The notes under the pieces were generated by a model, which saw only the letters and a list, made by a program, of their open reading frames with translations, did not search any database and was not told the DNA's origin. A DNA stretch of 64,000 nt, taken from Ianthella basta. Taxonomy: Eukaryota; Porifera; Demospongiae; Verongiida; Ianthellidae. Each line of letters starts with the position of its first letter. Within the stretch, counting starts at the first letter, position 1. The translations under genes and the position numbers were made by a program. Positions 21,816 through 34,575 of this stretch are shown piece after piece. The stretch is taken from NCBI GenBank assembly GCA_964019415.1, contig OZ025874.1, positions 1,781,012-1,845,011 on the forward strand. Reading direction: 5' to 3'.

Positions 21816-22387
21816 TAGCGATGTCTAGCTATTCTATTAATACAATAAAAACAAATGCACTAAACTTTGCCAGCAAATGCACAGTTGTTGCTCTTAAAGT
21901 GAGTGTCCTTGTTACGTAGCCTAGGCACGTAGGCGCCTGACTGGTCAGAGCTGCAGCCAATGTACACGGTACAGATACACTATTGCGTGGTGTACTCTGT
22001 AGAAGGTAGTGAGTACAGACAACTTGTCAACATGACATTATCATACAACAGCAACAACAGCAACAACAGCAACAACGACAAAAAATACTGAAAGAGAGAT
22101 CATGCCAAACTATCCAAGCAGGTGACTGCTTAGCCTCATGTTCACTGACATATGGGGATAAACTGTGCTTGTTTGTCAGAAATACAAGTTTCGTGAGATC
22201 ACACAGTCTGCCTACTATTCATACATGTAAACAGATCAAACACTTCCAGTATATAGGAATGGGGATGATATCTTGAAAACAGTGGCTACAGTCGATAGCC
22301 TGTCAGTTAGCTAACTACAGCTAAATGGGCAAGGAGCTGTACCCATGACACACACACAGGTACACACATACACACGTACACACATGT

Positions 22388-22388
<1 letters not shown>
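21816..22388. other. Upstream region of the TRIM-NHL gene
   Basis: AT-rich DNA with a short CAACAACAG trinucleotide repeat near 22050-22080. No gene is visible. The TRIM promoter should lie in its left part, but I see no distinctive element. Confidence 0.4.
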
Positions 22389-24060
<1,672 letters not shown>

Positions 24061-24065
24061 ACGTG

Positions 24066-24075
24066 TATATATATA
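24066..24075 (+). promoter_or_regulatory. Possible TATA box of ADAR-like gene D
   Basis: TATATATATA ends 27 bp before the ATG at 24103. The transcript start would fall only a few bases before the ATG, so the leader would be very short. Such AT words are common here, hence low confidence. Confidence 0.3.
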
Positions 24076-24102
24076 CAGCAGCTGCTCGAGTTGTTGACGG
24101 AA

Positions 24103-26220
24103 ATGGCTGCTTGTATCTTGCCCATGGACATTGACACAGACGCAGAGAACTTCATTGGTGCTCTGAAAGAGTACTGCGACACTAAAAGGTGGATACAGCC
24201 TGAATATGACTGTACTTTCAGCGGTCCCGACCACTGCCGAGCCTACGTGGCCACTGTACAGGTGAACGGGAGGACTTACCGTGGCGAAGGGGAATCGACT
24301 CTCAAGACAGCGAAGCACTCGGCGGCCAAGGCAGCACTAACTGCCCTGCATAGCGGCACTCGGTCACGTTTCCGACTCTTGGGGGCGCGCTCCCCTATGG
24401 TGTACGGCGCAAGCAGTGGCAGCATTGGTAGTAGGAACCACATTGGTCGCCTAAAAGAGCTCTGTGACCAGCTTGCCGTCTCTTGGCGCTGCGATGACAT
24501 CAAAGACATAAAGAGAGTTGGAGGGTCCGATCATTGCCCTCGCTTCAGGGCCAAAATGACGGTGAACGGTGAGGTCTTCTTCGGCCATGGCACAAAGAAG
24601 ACGACTGCGAAGCAGAAGGCTGCAGAGCTTGCTCTGGAAGGTATGTCCGATTGGGTGCAAAAGAAACCAAAAGAATATGTGAGTGAAGTCGACTCGGAAG
24701 AACTTGAGGTACAAAGTCCAAGTGCACAGGTGGAAATACAGGTCGTGAATAACCCGAAGGAGATGGACCCCCGCAGTAAACTGAATGAATTATGCCAAAA
24801 GTTTTGCATTTTCCCACTGCCAGAACCCCAACTTTCTCGCTCCATTGGCCCTCCCTTCACAGCCTGCATTGTCATCAAAGGCAAAAAATTTTATGGCCAA
24901 AAAAGTAGCAAGCAGGATGCTATCCAGATGGCCTCGCTTAATGCATGCCATTGGCTGATTGATGACTTGAAGCAGCCCATTTCTGACAGCCTCACTAAGC
25001 TCAATCTGATGGCAGCTGCAGAAGAAGGGGATGTCACATTCACAAATCAAGTTGCTCAGCAATGCCATGGTCTGTATGACCAACTGTGCAGGAATGCCCT
25101 CTACCCACAGTCTAGTGCAGATGTAATTGCTGCAGTAATTCAGCTGTGTACCGACACTGGGGATGCACAGATTGTTGCTATGGGCAGTGGGTCAAAGTGC
25201 ATCAATGGCCATAACCTCTCTGACAATGGCACTGCAGTCCAAGACTGTCATGCAGAGGTGGTTGCTCGTCGGGCCTTCATGCGATACCTGTACTCACAGG
25301 CAAGAAGCACTTTACGTCAAAGTGGAGCAGATGAAAGCATATTCGAAGAGCCCGAGCACGGAAAGTTGAAGGTCAAGTCATCCATTCTGTTTCTCCTCTA
25401 CATCAGCAAGCCCCCCTGTGGTGATGCGACACAGTTCACTCGTGCAGACACAGGTGGCCGTCGGGATCCCACAAAAGATGGCGCGTGTCAGCCCTACTGG
25501 AATCCTACTTCACGAAAGGAGAGGAAGATGGGAGTTTTACGCAAGAAATTAGAATCAGGAGAAGGAGGTGTTGTGCTTAGCAGTCACACTGGAGTGCAGA
25601 GTTGGGCAAAGTTGAAATATTCTGGCTCTGTGCTGAGTAGCGCTAGCCCTGATGAGCGTCTTGCCACTATGAGCTGCAGCGACAAGATCCTAAAGTGGAA
25701 CACCCTCGGTTTGCAGGGAGCACTGTTGAGCAGGATCATGGAGCCAGTGTACCTCAGTGCTGTAGTGATAGGAGATGGAGAACTCTTTCATCATGGCCAC
25801 ATTGCCCGAGGCATCTGTTGCAGATTCAGGGCATCCGGTAGTTCCCAGCACCACCCCAGCCTGCATGTGGTGAGTGGTCCGGTGAAGAGGAAAACATACA
25901 CTGATAAAGTCACAGATGTGAGCCTCAACTGGTTCGTAGGCTGTGAAGGCAATAGACCCGAATGGGTTGTTCCTACCACTGGACGCACTAACTGCCTTGG
26001 GCAGTCTCGTATTTGCAAGAGGAAACTTTATGCCTGTTTCCAGGATTACTGTGATGCAACGGGCAGGAGGTTAGTGAGGCAAGCCTCATACAGCAAAGCA
26101 AAGTCCTCATCATTGGACTACACAAAACGAAAGATAGACTTTTATGAAGAGCTCAGGAAGAGAGGTTTTGGAAATTGGGTTTCAAAGCCACACGAAGTTG
26201 ACAACTTCTGTCTCCAGTGA
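24103..26220 (+). CDS. ADAR-like adenosine deaminase D (three dsRBDs)
   Basis: An intronless 705-residue protein and the most complete member of the array. The first true ATG is at 24103; four open codons precede it. dsRBD 1 lies at about 13-78 (TLKTAKHSAAKAAL), dsRBD 2 at about 107-178 (KTTAKQKAAELAL) and a weaker dsRBD 3 at about 220-288 (SSKQDAIQMAS replaces the basic motif). The deaminase domain covers about 310-705: HAE at H383/E385, PPCGDA with C439, SCSDK with C525. The flipping loop is ESGEGGVVL, with the expected Glu (E487). The ending, NWVSKPHEVDNFCLQ, is closer to human ADAR1 than the WVKKPPEVDNFSL of the other copies. It has all expected features of an active dsRNA adenosine deaminase. 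Codons of about 340-560 are almost identical in DNA to gene A, whereas the dsRBDs and last 130 residues differ strongly. Confidence 0.92.
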   Translation: MAACILPMDIDTDAENFIGALKEYCDTKRWIQPEYDCTFSGPDHCRAYVATVQVNGRTYRGEGESTLKTAKHSAAKAALTALHSGTRSRFRLLGARSPMVYGASSGSIGSRNHIGRLKELCDQLAVSWRCDDIKDIKRVGGSDHCPRFRAKMTVNGEVFFGHGTKKTTAKQKAAELALEGMSDWVQKKPKEYVSEVDSEELEVQSPSAQVEIQVVNNPKEMDPRSKLNELCQKFCIFPLPEPQLSRSIGPPFTACIVIKGKKFYGQKSSKQDAIQMASLNACHWLIDDLKQPISDSLTKLNLMAAAEEGDVTFTNQVAQQCHGLYDQLCRNALYPQSSADVIAAVIQLCTDTGDAQIVAMGSGSKCINGHNLSDNGTAVQDCHAEVVARRAFMRYLYSQARSTLRQSGADESIFEEPEHGKLKVKSSILFLLYISKPPCGDATQFTRADTGGRRDPTKDGACQPYWNPTSRKERKMGVLRKKLESGEGGVVLSSHTGVQSWAKLKYSGSVLSSASPDERLATMSCSDKILKWNTLGLQGALLSRIMEPVYLSAVVIGDGELFHHGHIARGICCRFRASGSSQHHPSLHVVSGPVKRKTYTDKVTDVSLNWFVGCEGNRPEWVVPTTGRTNCLGQSRICKRKLYACFQDYCDATGRRLVRQASYSKAKSSSLDYTKRKIDFYEELRKRGFGNWVSKPHEVDNFCLQ

Positions 26221-26765
26221 CTAATGTGCTATAGTGTCACATCTATTCCTAGGGCTTATTGCAGAGTTATTGCTGTTACAATTGCTTGCAATATTGTAAA
26301 ATTGTTTTCATATTCTGATATACTCTGGTGCAAGTGACCCACTTGTGTGGTATGTAGCTATAGGAAATGTCGCTGGGCATGAATTAGTATGCATCATGAT
26401 TCAGCTAGCTAATTAACAATGAATTGATCTAGTATACGTTCTTGCTAGCTAACTACATGTATGTTAGTTTGGATTATGGATTATAGGGAGTTCCTCTTGT
26501 AGCTATGAGGTGTTCTCACAGTAGCTAGCTAGCCAGCTACTCATGATGAAAGTGTGCACAGAAGATACAATAGAGAAGATGGCAATCTGAAAACACTCAC
26601 TGTGAAGGCAGCATTGTGTTTCTGTACATTCACTTTAGCTTGCGGCGTGTGTTCGAGTGCTGTGTAGTTACCGGTCCGTGTAAGAAACTGAAGGTCGTGC
26701 ACGTGACTTGCACGCGCACGTTAGTGGTTGTTCGAAACTAGGGAATCCCCTTCCGTAGAGAGAAA
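26221..26765 (+). promoter_or_regulatory. Spacer and probable promoter of the following small gene
   Basis: AT-rich tail of gene D, turning CpG-richer at 26640-26760 (cggcgtgtgttcg, cacgcgcacgttag) directly before the ATG at 26766. This is consistent with a TATA-less promoter. Confidence 0.35.
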
Positions 26766-28306
26766 ATGGCTGCCGACCAGAACCCCGGGCCAGTAATCGA
26801 CGCCAAAGCTGCCGAGCAATCCATCACTGAGTGTTACAGTAAATTGTGCGATGTCATGGACACGATGAGCATTTTACCTAAACTGAAGGAATCGGGCCTC
26901 ATATTTGACTCCACTCACGAGAAAGCTGCAAATTTTCAAGCTCTAAAAAGTCAGAAAAATATGTGGATCCTTCAAGACGTGTACACATGCATTGCTCTTG
27001 AGCCGTCTAAATTTATGAAATTTTACTCAATACTAAGGAATCAGGAAGAAGCCGCCATTCCAGTTGCTGAGAGCATGCTTGGTGAGTGGTTAGGAGTGTT
27101 GAGCTATTTGCTAAATACAATGTCACGATTACATATTTACCACAGCAGCTGTGGAAGTTGTGAGACTGTTGCTGCTTTACACATCTTGTGCAAATTGTTT
27201 ATATTCACATTTACTGACTGTTCGTCGATGTATCTGATGTTCCTACACACGATACCATTCATTCGTATAGTGCATTCTACTCATCCAGTTGAATGCTGTG
27301 TGCATGCAAAGGACCATTGGAAAGTGCAGTAAAGTAGTGTAGAATACCTTTCCAGGCCCAATGGAACGGGCTACATTTGAAAACCTTAAGGTAGCTTGTT
27401 GAATCAAGACACAATCAGCATCATTACTGTCCATAGACCTTTGAAACGACATAGGGCTGGAAGAAAGTAGCGCCGCCAGGAATCGAATCCATGACTCTGG
27501 CTTTAGCTGTCAGTGCTCTAGCCACTGAGCTACGACAACCCACCGGCAACCACCTGCTGTCCATAGATGATTGTTGCCAGCAACATTCACCTAAAGCATG
27601 GTCTATATAAGGGCTGGGAACTGGGTGGTTGCCGACAGGGTGTCGTAGCTCAGTGGTTAGAGCACTTGTACTAAAGCCAGGGTCCTGGGTTCAATTCCTG
27701 GCGGCGCCTTTCTTTCCAGCTGTATGTCGTTTCAAAGGTCTACGGACAGTATATGTAACAACGCCGATTGTGTCTTGTTTCAACACATTGCCTTAAGGTC
27801 TTCAGACATCCCTTTCCATCAGGCCTGACTGTAATTATGCTTAGTATTCTTTCCTTCTCAAAACCTTACCGTACCTAAGCTCTCATTCTATTATAGTAGT
27901 TCTGTGTTAGTCAGCAATAGTGTTAGCAGGTGTATATAGTAGCAGAATTGGTCTAACTGTAAACATGTCCAAATTTGAAGTAATATGAAGAAAGTGGCAC
28001 TTGATAGGTGTGTAAAAATATGTCCAAAGCTAAGCATGAAGTTTCAATCACACTTGAATCAGACGTTTCAGCAGTCTACGGCTGCCTTCATTCATCAGTG
28101 AAAGGCAGCCGTAGGCTGCCGAACTGTCTGATTCAAATATGATTCAGCTATTGTTGCCACAGAATTCTACAAAACGAGTCTTCCCAACAACTCAGGCCCT
28201 ATGTACCCTGTAATCAGCTCTTTAACTTGGTCTTTGTTTCTCGTTTACAGAGCTGTACAACAGATATGCGACGCCGGGGAAGAGATGGTATCCAGTGGAC
28301 CCTTAG
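26766..28306 (+). CDS. Small two-exon protein, possible death-fold (CARD-like)
   Basis: Exon 1 (26766-27081) starts MAADQNPGPVIDAK and ends at a GTGAGT donor in phase 1. Exon 2 (28251-28306) follows tttacag, reads ELYNRYATPGKRWYPVDP and stops. The product is 123 residues. It is largely helical in appearance, with a hydrophobic pattern reminiscent of a CARD or related death-fold bundle: an early helix ITECYSKLCDVMDTM, then LPKLKESGLIF, then ILQDVYTCIALEPSKFMKFY. CARD-like folds mediate homotypic contacts in innate immune and apoptotic signalling. The resemblance is by eye and weak, and the protein could be an unrelated small helical domain. The exon structure is convincing because the frame and splice signals agree. 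The intron contains a tRNA-like foldback and a hairpin. Confidence 0.55.
27380..27805. repeat. Foldback element of two inverted tRNA-like units
   Basis: Long imperfect inverted repeat, arms about 27380-27560 and 27620-27805. Each arm carries a tRNA-like core. The plus copy at 27639-27708 has a 7-bp acceptor stem (GGTGTCG with CGGCGCC), an A-box TAGCTCAGTGGTTAGAGC and a B-box GGTTCAATTCC. The minus copy (about 27543-27473) has the B-box GATTCGATTCC. The anticodon stem is mismatched in both, so these are tRNA-derived, SINE-like units and probably not working tRNA genes. The outer arms (acagt, ctttgaaacgacat) are also shared. It sits in the intron of the small gene at 26766. Confidence 0.75.
28054..28136. 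repeat. Short hairpin inverted repeat
   Basis: ttgaatcagac...cagtctacggctgcctt is mirrored by aaggcagccgtaggctg...gtctgattcaa, with about 35-bp arms and a 13-bp loop. It looks like a miniature foldback element in the intron of the small gene at 26766. Confidence 0.75.
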
Positions 28307-28966
28307 TGAATGTAGATTTATGGTGTAGCTACATTATACCTGTTGTGTTTAAAGCTGTTTCCTTGCAAGACTTTGCTCCATATATGTTATAATTATATTA
28401 AGCATAACACCCGTGCACATGCACGCATATATTGTATACTCTCCTAGCTATCCATGTACACAACTGATATACCCACCTGTCCACCTTACATCTATAGAGT
28501 TAATTCATCTGCAAATGGCCGGCTGCATGCTTAGCAGTGTGTGCGCTGGGATCATGAAAGAATTATATTATTGCTAGTTACTATGTTATGTATACATGAT
28601 CGAAGGTCGACTATTTGATGGGGTTAACAGTAGAAGTACATCCTAGTGATAGAGGTGTCATTGCAGGCACAGATGTGATTGCATGCAGATTTACGCAAAG
28701 CCACACATCCATATATACTATATATAATGAAATAGCTAAAGCTGGCTGGGCAAATAAAGTATCTTTCATTGTGTGTGCTTGTACAATACAATGCATTGTT
28801 ACTTGCACTGTGTATAGGTATAATTATGGATATGGTTGCCTTGTGATTATGCAGCTGCAGACAAGTGTACAATTACATACGGCCATGTATTATATAGTTA
28901 TGTGCAAATGATGAACACACCATACATATGCATGACAATCATCTGTTATAATTAACATGGAAATTA
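28307..28966. other. AT-rich spacer
   Basis: Lies between the small gene's stop codon and the last exon of receptor-like gene A. AT-rich, with no motif-bearing frame and no distinctive repeat. Confidence 0.45.
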
Positions 28967-31900
28967 TTACTGCAATAATGTCAGTAAAACTATACTCAAG
29001 CACATATGTATGCATCCATATGCAACTGCCAGCCCCAGTCCAGCACCTGCAGGAGCCGGTGGTGCATGGGAGGATGCATGAAGTAGAGATGCCTCACACA
29101 CTATTTGTATGTGCTATGCATGTATGCTCACATGCATGTATGAAACATGCACACCGAAGCCAGCTTTAGCACAAATCAATGCAGTGTTATAGTATTCATC
29201 TGCACAACCGACTTCACTTACCACTGATTTCCAAAAAACCAGAGCTCCCTCGAACCTGCCAATCAGAGCAATGACAATCAGATTGATACCAGTAGCAGGC
29301 AAGGTTGACAGTCATGTTCACCATAAGACGACCATCCCCAACAAGGTGTTTGGGAACGGAGAGGCGGTACATTCCTGTACGCCCAACCCTCTCCAGTTGT
29401 CCTCTTGTATCATTGGATGCATTAGGCCAGCAGCTTGACACTATAGCCACTCCTGAACGATTCCCATTAATTTGGGTCCATCCCAGTCGCAAGTAGTATC
29501 CAAGGGATGTATTCAAGCTAATTGAAGAGTCAAATTCAAATTCCAATGTAACATTCAGGGTATTATTCTCTGCTGTGATGTCTTTAAAGTTGATGACATC
29601 AAAGTCACCTACAGCGAGGAACAAATGTGCAATTCATACACATGCGATTCATGCACAATTATAATGCTATAGAGAGATGGGAGTTGTTATTTGGAGTTGC
29701 TTTCTAAACAATCTATACTTATGTTACAAAGCTTGGCTGACTGTGTATCGCCAGCGCCAAAAGGAGGTATATAATCCACAAAGTTCAACAAGAACCAGTA
29801 CGCTAATGTCTCAGCAGCACTGCATGCCACATTTTACATGCATGCTGAATTTACTGCACAGTGAATCTGATTTGGTGTTATTATACTAATGTAGCAGAGA
29901 TGAAAAAGTGGATCATTTCATCCTCCCACCACCGACCGACAGAGGTGAACCCCAAGATGGAGACTGACATATTTGAGTATTGATTAGTATCTTAAGGCTA
30001 GTAATCGGATCTAGTACTAATTTTAGCAGGTTCATGCAGTGAGCAGAGAAAGATCACTAAAATTTGTAGCCACTAAACGTTTTTGTACAAGTTAAAAAGT
30101 ATACACCAAACGTAGTACTCACCAAATTCTGGACTGTTCAAAACGCTAAACTTAGTTGCCGCAAAACACAACCTTTAGTAAGTTATTTTTGCTCTTGCCA
30201 GGATATTGCCCAAAGTTAGAGTACAATCAAATGCATGTCCCGCAAATTATGACTCTTGCATGTTGATCATTGACCCCACTCGGCAACCGGAGCATGTGCA
30301 ACAATTGTACACTAACCTCTCTTAGCACTGATCTGCAAAGAATTGGATAGCCATCTAACTTGCCACTGGGAACATGCGCAAATGTATCCAGCGAATGCAG
30401 ACAGGTACACATTTGTGGTGCTGATGCAGTAGAGATTGATAGTCAGGTTCACTAACAGTGGGCCATCTCCAAGGTTATAGATCGGGACTGAGATGCGATA
30501 GGAAGTACTGTCCTGAGGAATCTTGAACACAGTGCCATCATAGGCTTGTGCAGCAAACGTACATGAAGCTGACGGTGCATATAGCGAATGCATTGCTAAC
30601 AATCCTGAGTCAGAACCACTAGCTTGGGTCCAAGCGAGATGCACATTGTAAGTAAGGTCCTGGCTCAAACCAGTTAATGGACCAAGTTCCACTTCAAACA
30701 CAGCCATCTTGTCCAAGAGATCACCATCTGTTGTGATGTCTCTAAAGCTAACAACATCAAAATCACCTATTGCACAGAAAACAATGCAAAGAGTGCATGG
30801 CTCACTTGGAGGGTAAAATTTTGTTGACTATATTACATTACTAAAGTACTGATACTAAATTAGATGTAACAGGAAATTTGCAAAAGATAAATACTTGCAT
30901 GAAACATTCCAAAGCAGGTGAACATGTTGATGCATAAGCTGTATATGTTGTGTTCATACCAAATAACTTACCTCGCTTGGAACTGATGGAAATGGTGTCT
31001 GATTCTCCTTGGTATTGCCACTTATTGCAGGTGCAGTCCCGCTTGGACCTGTACAAGTCTGGGGTGCAAAGGAATCCAGAGAACTCTGCACATCTCAGCT
31101 TAATGTACAGTGTCAGTAGCAGTGGGCCCTCTCCAAGGTCTGTTGCGTTCACAGTGAAGCGATACCTAATAGCACCTTCACTGGTATTGTGCCCTTGATG
31201 GAGGCCATCCCTCTCAGCCATGACAGTGATGAGTCCTCTGGAGTGGGTGTTTACTGTCTCCCATTGCAGCTTGATGATGTCACGATTCAATGAGTCACTA
31301 GTGAACAAGTTAGATGAGCTGTTGACAGAGCCATTGGTGAGCAAGTCAAATGAGCTATTGACCACGTCACTGTTTAACACAGAAAATGAGAAAGCAGCAA
31401 TATTTTTGATGCTTTCATCCACGGTTGTCACTTCTTGAAAGTTGCCCACTTCAAGCATGATTTGAGGTGATGCATCTTCAATCTGAGCCTCTATATTACG
31501 TATGGATGAAATAAAATACAGTACGTACGTTCAAACATGACAGGAAGCTTCCATAACCGTTTGCATAAATCCGAAAATTCATTAATGTATGAATTACAAA
31601 CATCAGTATACTAAAACCTGTACCAAAAGCTAATTAATTCGCTTCAATGAAAGTAGCAACACGGTCAATGGTACACACCAGGGGTCACTGGGTTGATTAT
31701 AGCGTTATCTTCTGATTATATGGGCACTGGCCATAATCTTCTAATTGGAAGTGTGAATATTGTGGAGGTGAAATTTCAACTTGTGAATTAGCTAACGTAA
31801 AAGCCTGTACAGTCAACTTCCACTATCCCCGTAATATTTCACAGCTGGGGGGGGGGGGGGGGGGGGGGGGCACATGCATCATTATTCAAACAGGGGTATA

Positions 31901-32492
31901 TACAATCAGTGACAATGGTGTGATAGAAAAGGGTTAGAATCTCAGACACAGGGTTACAGGTTGCCATGCAGTAGAAACTGCATTGCAAGGGAATGCCCTG
32001 GCAAGGTAAAGGAGGGAAAAACTAGAGGGGACAAAGTGGGGAAAAATATGTTTGGGGAACAAAGGACTGTATGGGGATTACATTGGGGATTACATGGGGA
32101 CACAAGTGGGGGATAGGCAAGCAATACGTGGATATGTATAAGGGGATGGTGATGCTACATGTGTACAATACATTAAACATAACAAACTACTAGACCGAGA
32201 TGATAACTGGTGATGTAGGATATCTGTTAATAGATACCGAAGACAGTCACATGGCTGCAAGGTTTAGCTGGCTTGAGCATCAAGGCTTCCGCCGCAAACG
32301 CACTGAGTGCGAGCAGATAGCTTGTTGGCCACAAGGATAGGCTATATATCACCCACTCTATAGCTAGTGTACGTGTGTGTCTACTGCAGTAAGGTTACAT
32401 TGACCAGAAACACTTTCCAAGGACTCACCAGTGATACTACAGTATACAGTGGCCAGTACAAGCGCAGCACCGTACCACTGCAAGGTCCCCAT
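28967..32492 (-). CDS. Receptor-like gene A: signal peptide, three repeats, hydrophobic C-terminus
   Basis: Five exons, all junctions phase 1: 32492-32429 (signal peptide MGTLQWYGAALVLATVYCSI), 31490-30972 (repeat 1, 173 codons), 30766-30317 (repeat 2, 150), 29608-29222 (repeat 3, 129) and 29046-28967 (C-terminus). The joined product is 499 residues. Repeats share an opening F-x2-V-(S/T/N)-x2-D/E-I/V-T, a central L-x-W-x-Q/T-x-N/G motif, then YR(I/L/F)(S/T)V...LG(E/D)G(P/R)L(L/M)VN, and a Cys-rich end with C-x-C-x-x-W. They look like extracellular beta-sandwich modules with several N-glycosylation sites. The last exon encodes a 20-odd residue hydrophobic stretch ending IVLLTLLQ with no tail, suggesting a GPI-anchor signal or a tail-less membrane span. 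I do not recognise the family. Symmetric phase-1 exons suit module shuffling. Confidence 0.8.
31847..31870. repeat. Poly-G tract (24 G)
   Basis: A run of 24 guanines in intron 1 of receptor-like gene A (C on the transcribed strand). The matching intron of gene C has only a few G at the homologous place. Length may be imprecise in the assembly. Confidence 0.85.
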
Positions 32493-34425
32493 GGTAGCTA
32501 CAGACTCCACTCTTACAGCTGAAATTCCATTCTTCTAGAATTGTACCTGGGTATTACTATAATACTAAAATCTCCAATCCTCTCTTTGCCTTCTGCCGAT
32601 TGTACGTGTAGCTATGTAGCTACGTACCGGCGGCATATCTGCGTGACGTTATCGGATCCCATTTTGTGTCTTAATGCAAGCTCAGAGGCCGCGGGGGTGT
32701 TGCGGTCAGCCGGGAATGTTCACGTGGCCCAACAGAAGCCAAAGCTACGCATTCAGAGTACTGCGCTTCCTTGGCCTGGCCACAGGTGGAGCTGGAGTTA
32801 CAGTATATAATTATTTTATACACTGTTATGGTGCAGACCCAATGAACAACTGCAGAAAGAAGTTACTGTAGTTGTTTTGCAGCCTAAATGCAATGTATAG
32901 TAGCCATGCAGCTAGCTACTAGTAGATAGCTAGCTATATCGGTAGCTAGTATATAAGCTATGAAGCAAGCACTGACATTGCACACAAGTGATTTAGCTAA
33001 ACTTGCTGATCCAGAAATAGCTGTACTGTCCATATCGATCAGTCCTTAATCCCCCTTTCACTCCCATTTTCTATAGGTGTATCTATACACGTGCAGGCAT
33101 TTTATGGCAGGAAAGCTGAGAAAACCAATTTATTGGGCATAACTACCTAAACACATGTATCTTGCTTTGATCATTTGATCGATGTAATTGCCCAGTTCTG
33201 GTTAATCCAAATGCATTGGGTGCTGATTATATAATATATTATATAATTATGTACTACTTGCCATGCACCAGCTGCAGGATATGAATGAAACTCATACACA
33301 TAGCTAATAGTCACTAGCAGTAAAGTATACAACTATCGCTTGGTGCAGTTAAAACACCTAGCATGAATAATATAGCTAGTCTGTTGCCTACGTATATCTA
33401 GACAGTGACTCTTGCATTGAACTACATGTATTGCTACAGTATAGGAACAATAGTACAAAGAGTACTGATTGGAAGTCATATAGCACTGTGTATACAGAAT
33501 TGTAGCATTATACTATGTGTTGCTACTGCCTCCAGTGCCCCTGCCAGCACTGCACTCACAGCTCATCTACACAACAACACTGCAAGATGCTCTGCACATG
33601 AGTGAATTCCATATGTAAAATGCAATTGCTGTGCACATTGCATTGGAATGTGTTTATTCAATTATGCAGCTATCATAGCAACATAGCTAGTCCAAATGTA
33701 CACCTGTGATTGGTCATGAAAGACAGGTGTGACTGTGAGTATACTGACAGATCATCAGTATTGAGCTTGAGTGGTTTTCATATACATGAAATTGGGCAAA
33801 TCACTGGATATTACACCAACCAGCCTTCTACACCAATGATGTTTCAGGAGACTAGGGGCTATATAGAGCCCATGCACTTGATTGCAGCCAGCTAGACTTC
33901 CACCGACAACAGCATTATGGAATTATAAGTCTAATTGAAAAAGCACTTGTGTGTGCAAATCATGTCAGTCTTGTGGTCAGAGGTGCAGACTGTGTCCTGC
34001 ATTGTTCAGGTAGTATCAAAGGTATACAAAGGAAGTGTTCTCATGATAGTCATGATCCAAGGCAATATGCCAGATAAGCTGTCCTGAAGTTGACCTGGCT
34101 TGGCACCTCCTAGATAAGGGGTCTGACCCTATCATGCACCTATTAGGGTTCCTGGTTAAGCCAAAACTGAGGCCAATTAAGGTTCAAAGACACATCTTAA
34201 CACAGATAAACAAGAAGTGTTGCAATACACGTTTCAACAAAGAGAACTGTATTGAGCATACAAAGTTCCTGTTGATAAGTAGAAGTCATTTTCTCATGCA
34301 TGGAATGATTTATCACTGATTAAAACTAGATATAATATAAGGACAAACATGTACTCTAAACTTAAGTCTGCATGCATAACTGTTGAGAAGACATTTTGAT
34401 ATGCCCCAATGACATCATCATAAAA
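32493..34425. other. Divergent intergenic region between receptor-like genes A and B
   Basis: Genes A (minus) and B (plus) are transcribed away from each other across this region, so it should hold both promoters. It is AT-rich with no motif-bearing frame. A TATAAAA word read on the minus strand near 32811-32817 is a weak candidate for gene A. Confidence 0.45.
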
Positions 34426-34433
34426 TATATAAA
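34426..34433 (+). promoter_or_regulatory. TATA box of receptor-like gene B
   Basis: TATATAAA followed by GG, 143 bp upstream of the ATG at 34576. A plausible transcript start near 34460 leaves a leader of about 115 nt. Confidence 0.4.
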
Positions 34434-34575
34434 GGAAACCCATTATGGTTTTGCCCAGTTTAGCTACAGAGAAGAGACTGTCAGTGTACTCTACGAAGTA
34501 TTTACGTAGCTGCTACTTACGATTCCGAGTGAGGAGCTGCTCAGTTGCAAGTTCAGTGAAGCTCAACTTGTTAAG

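Noticed and set aside
27639..27708. Functional tRNA gene
   Set aside because: Acceptor stem and A/B boxes are good, but the anticodon stem is mismatched, the T-stem is wobble-rich, and an inverted copy flanks it, so a tRNA-derived repeat fits better.
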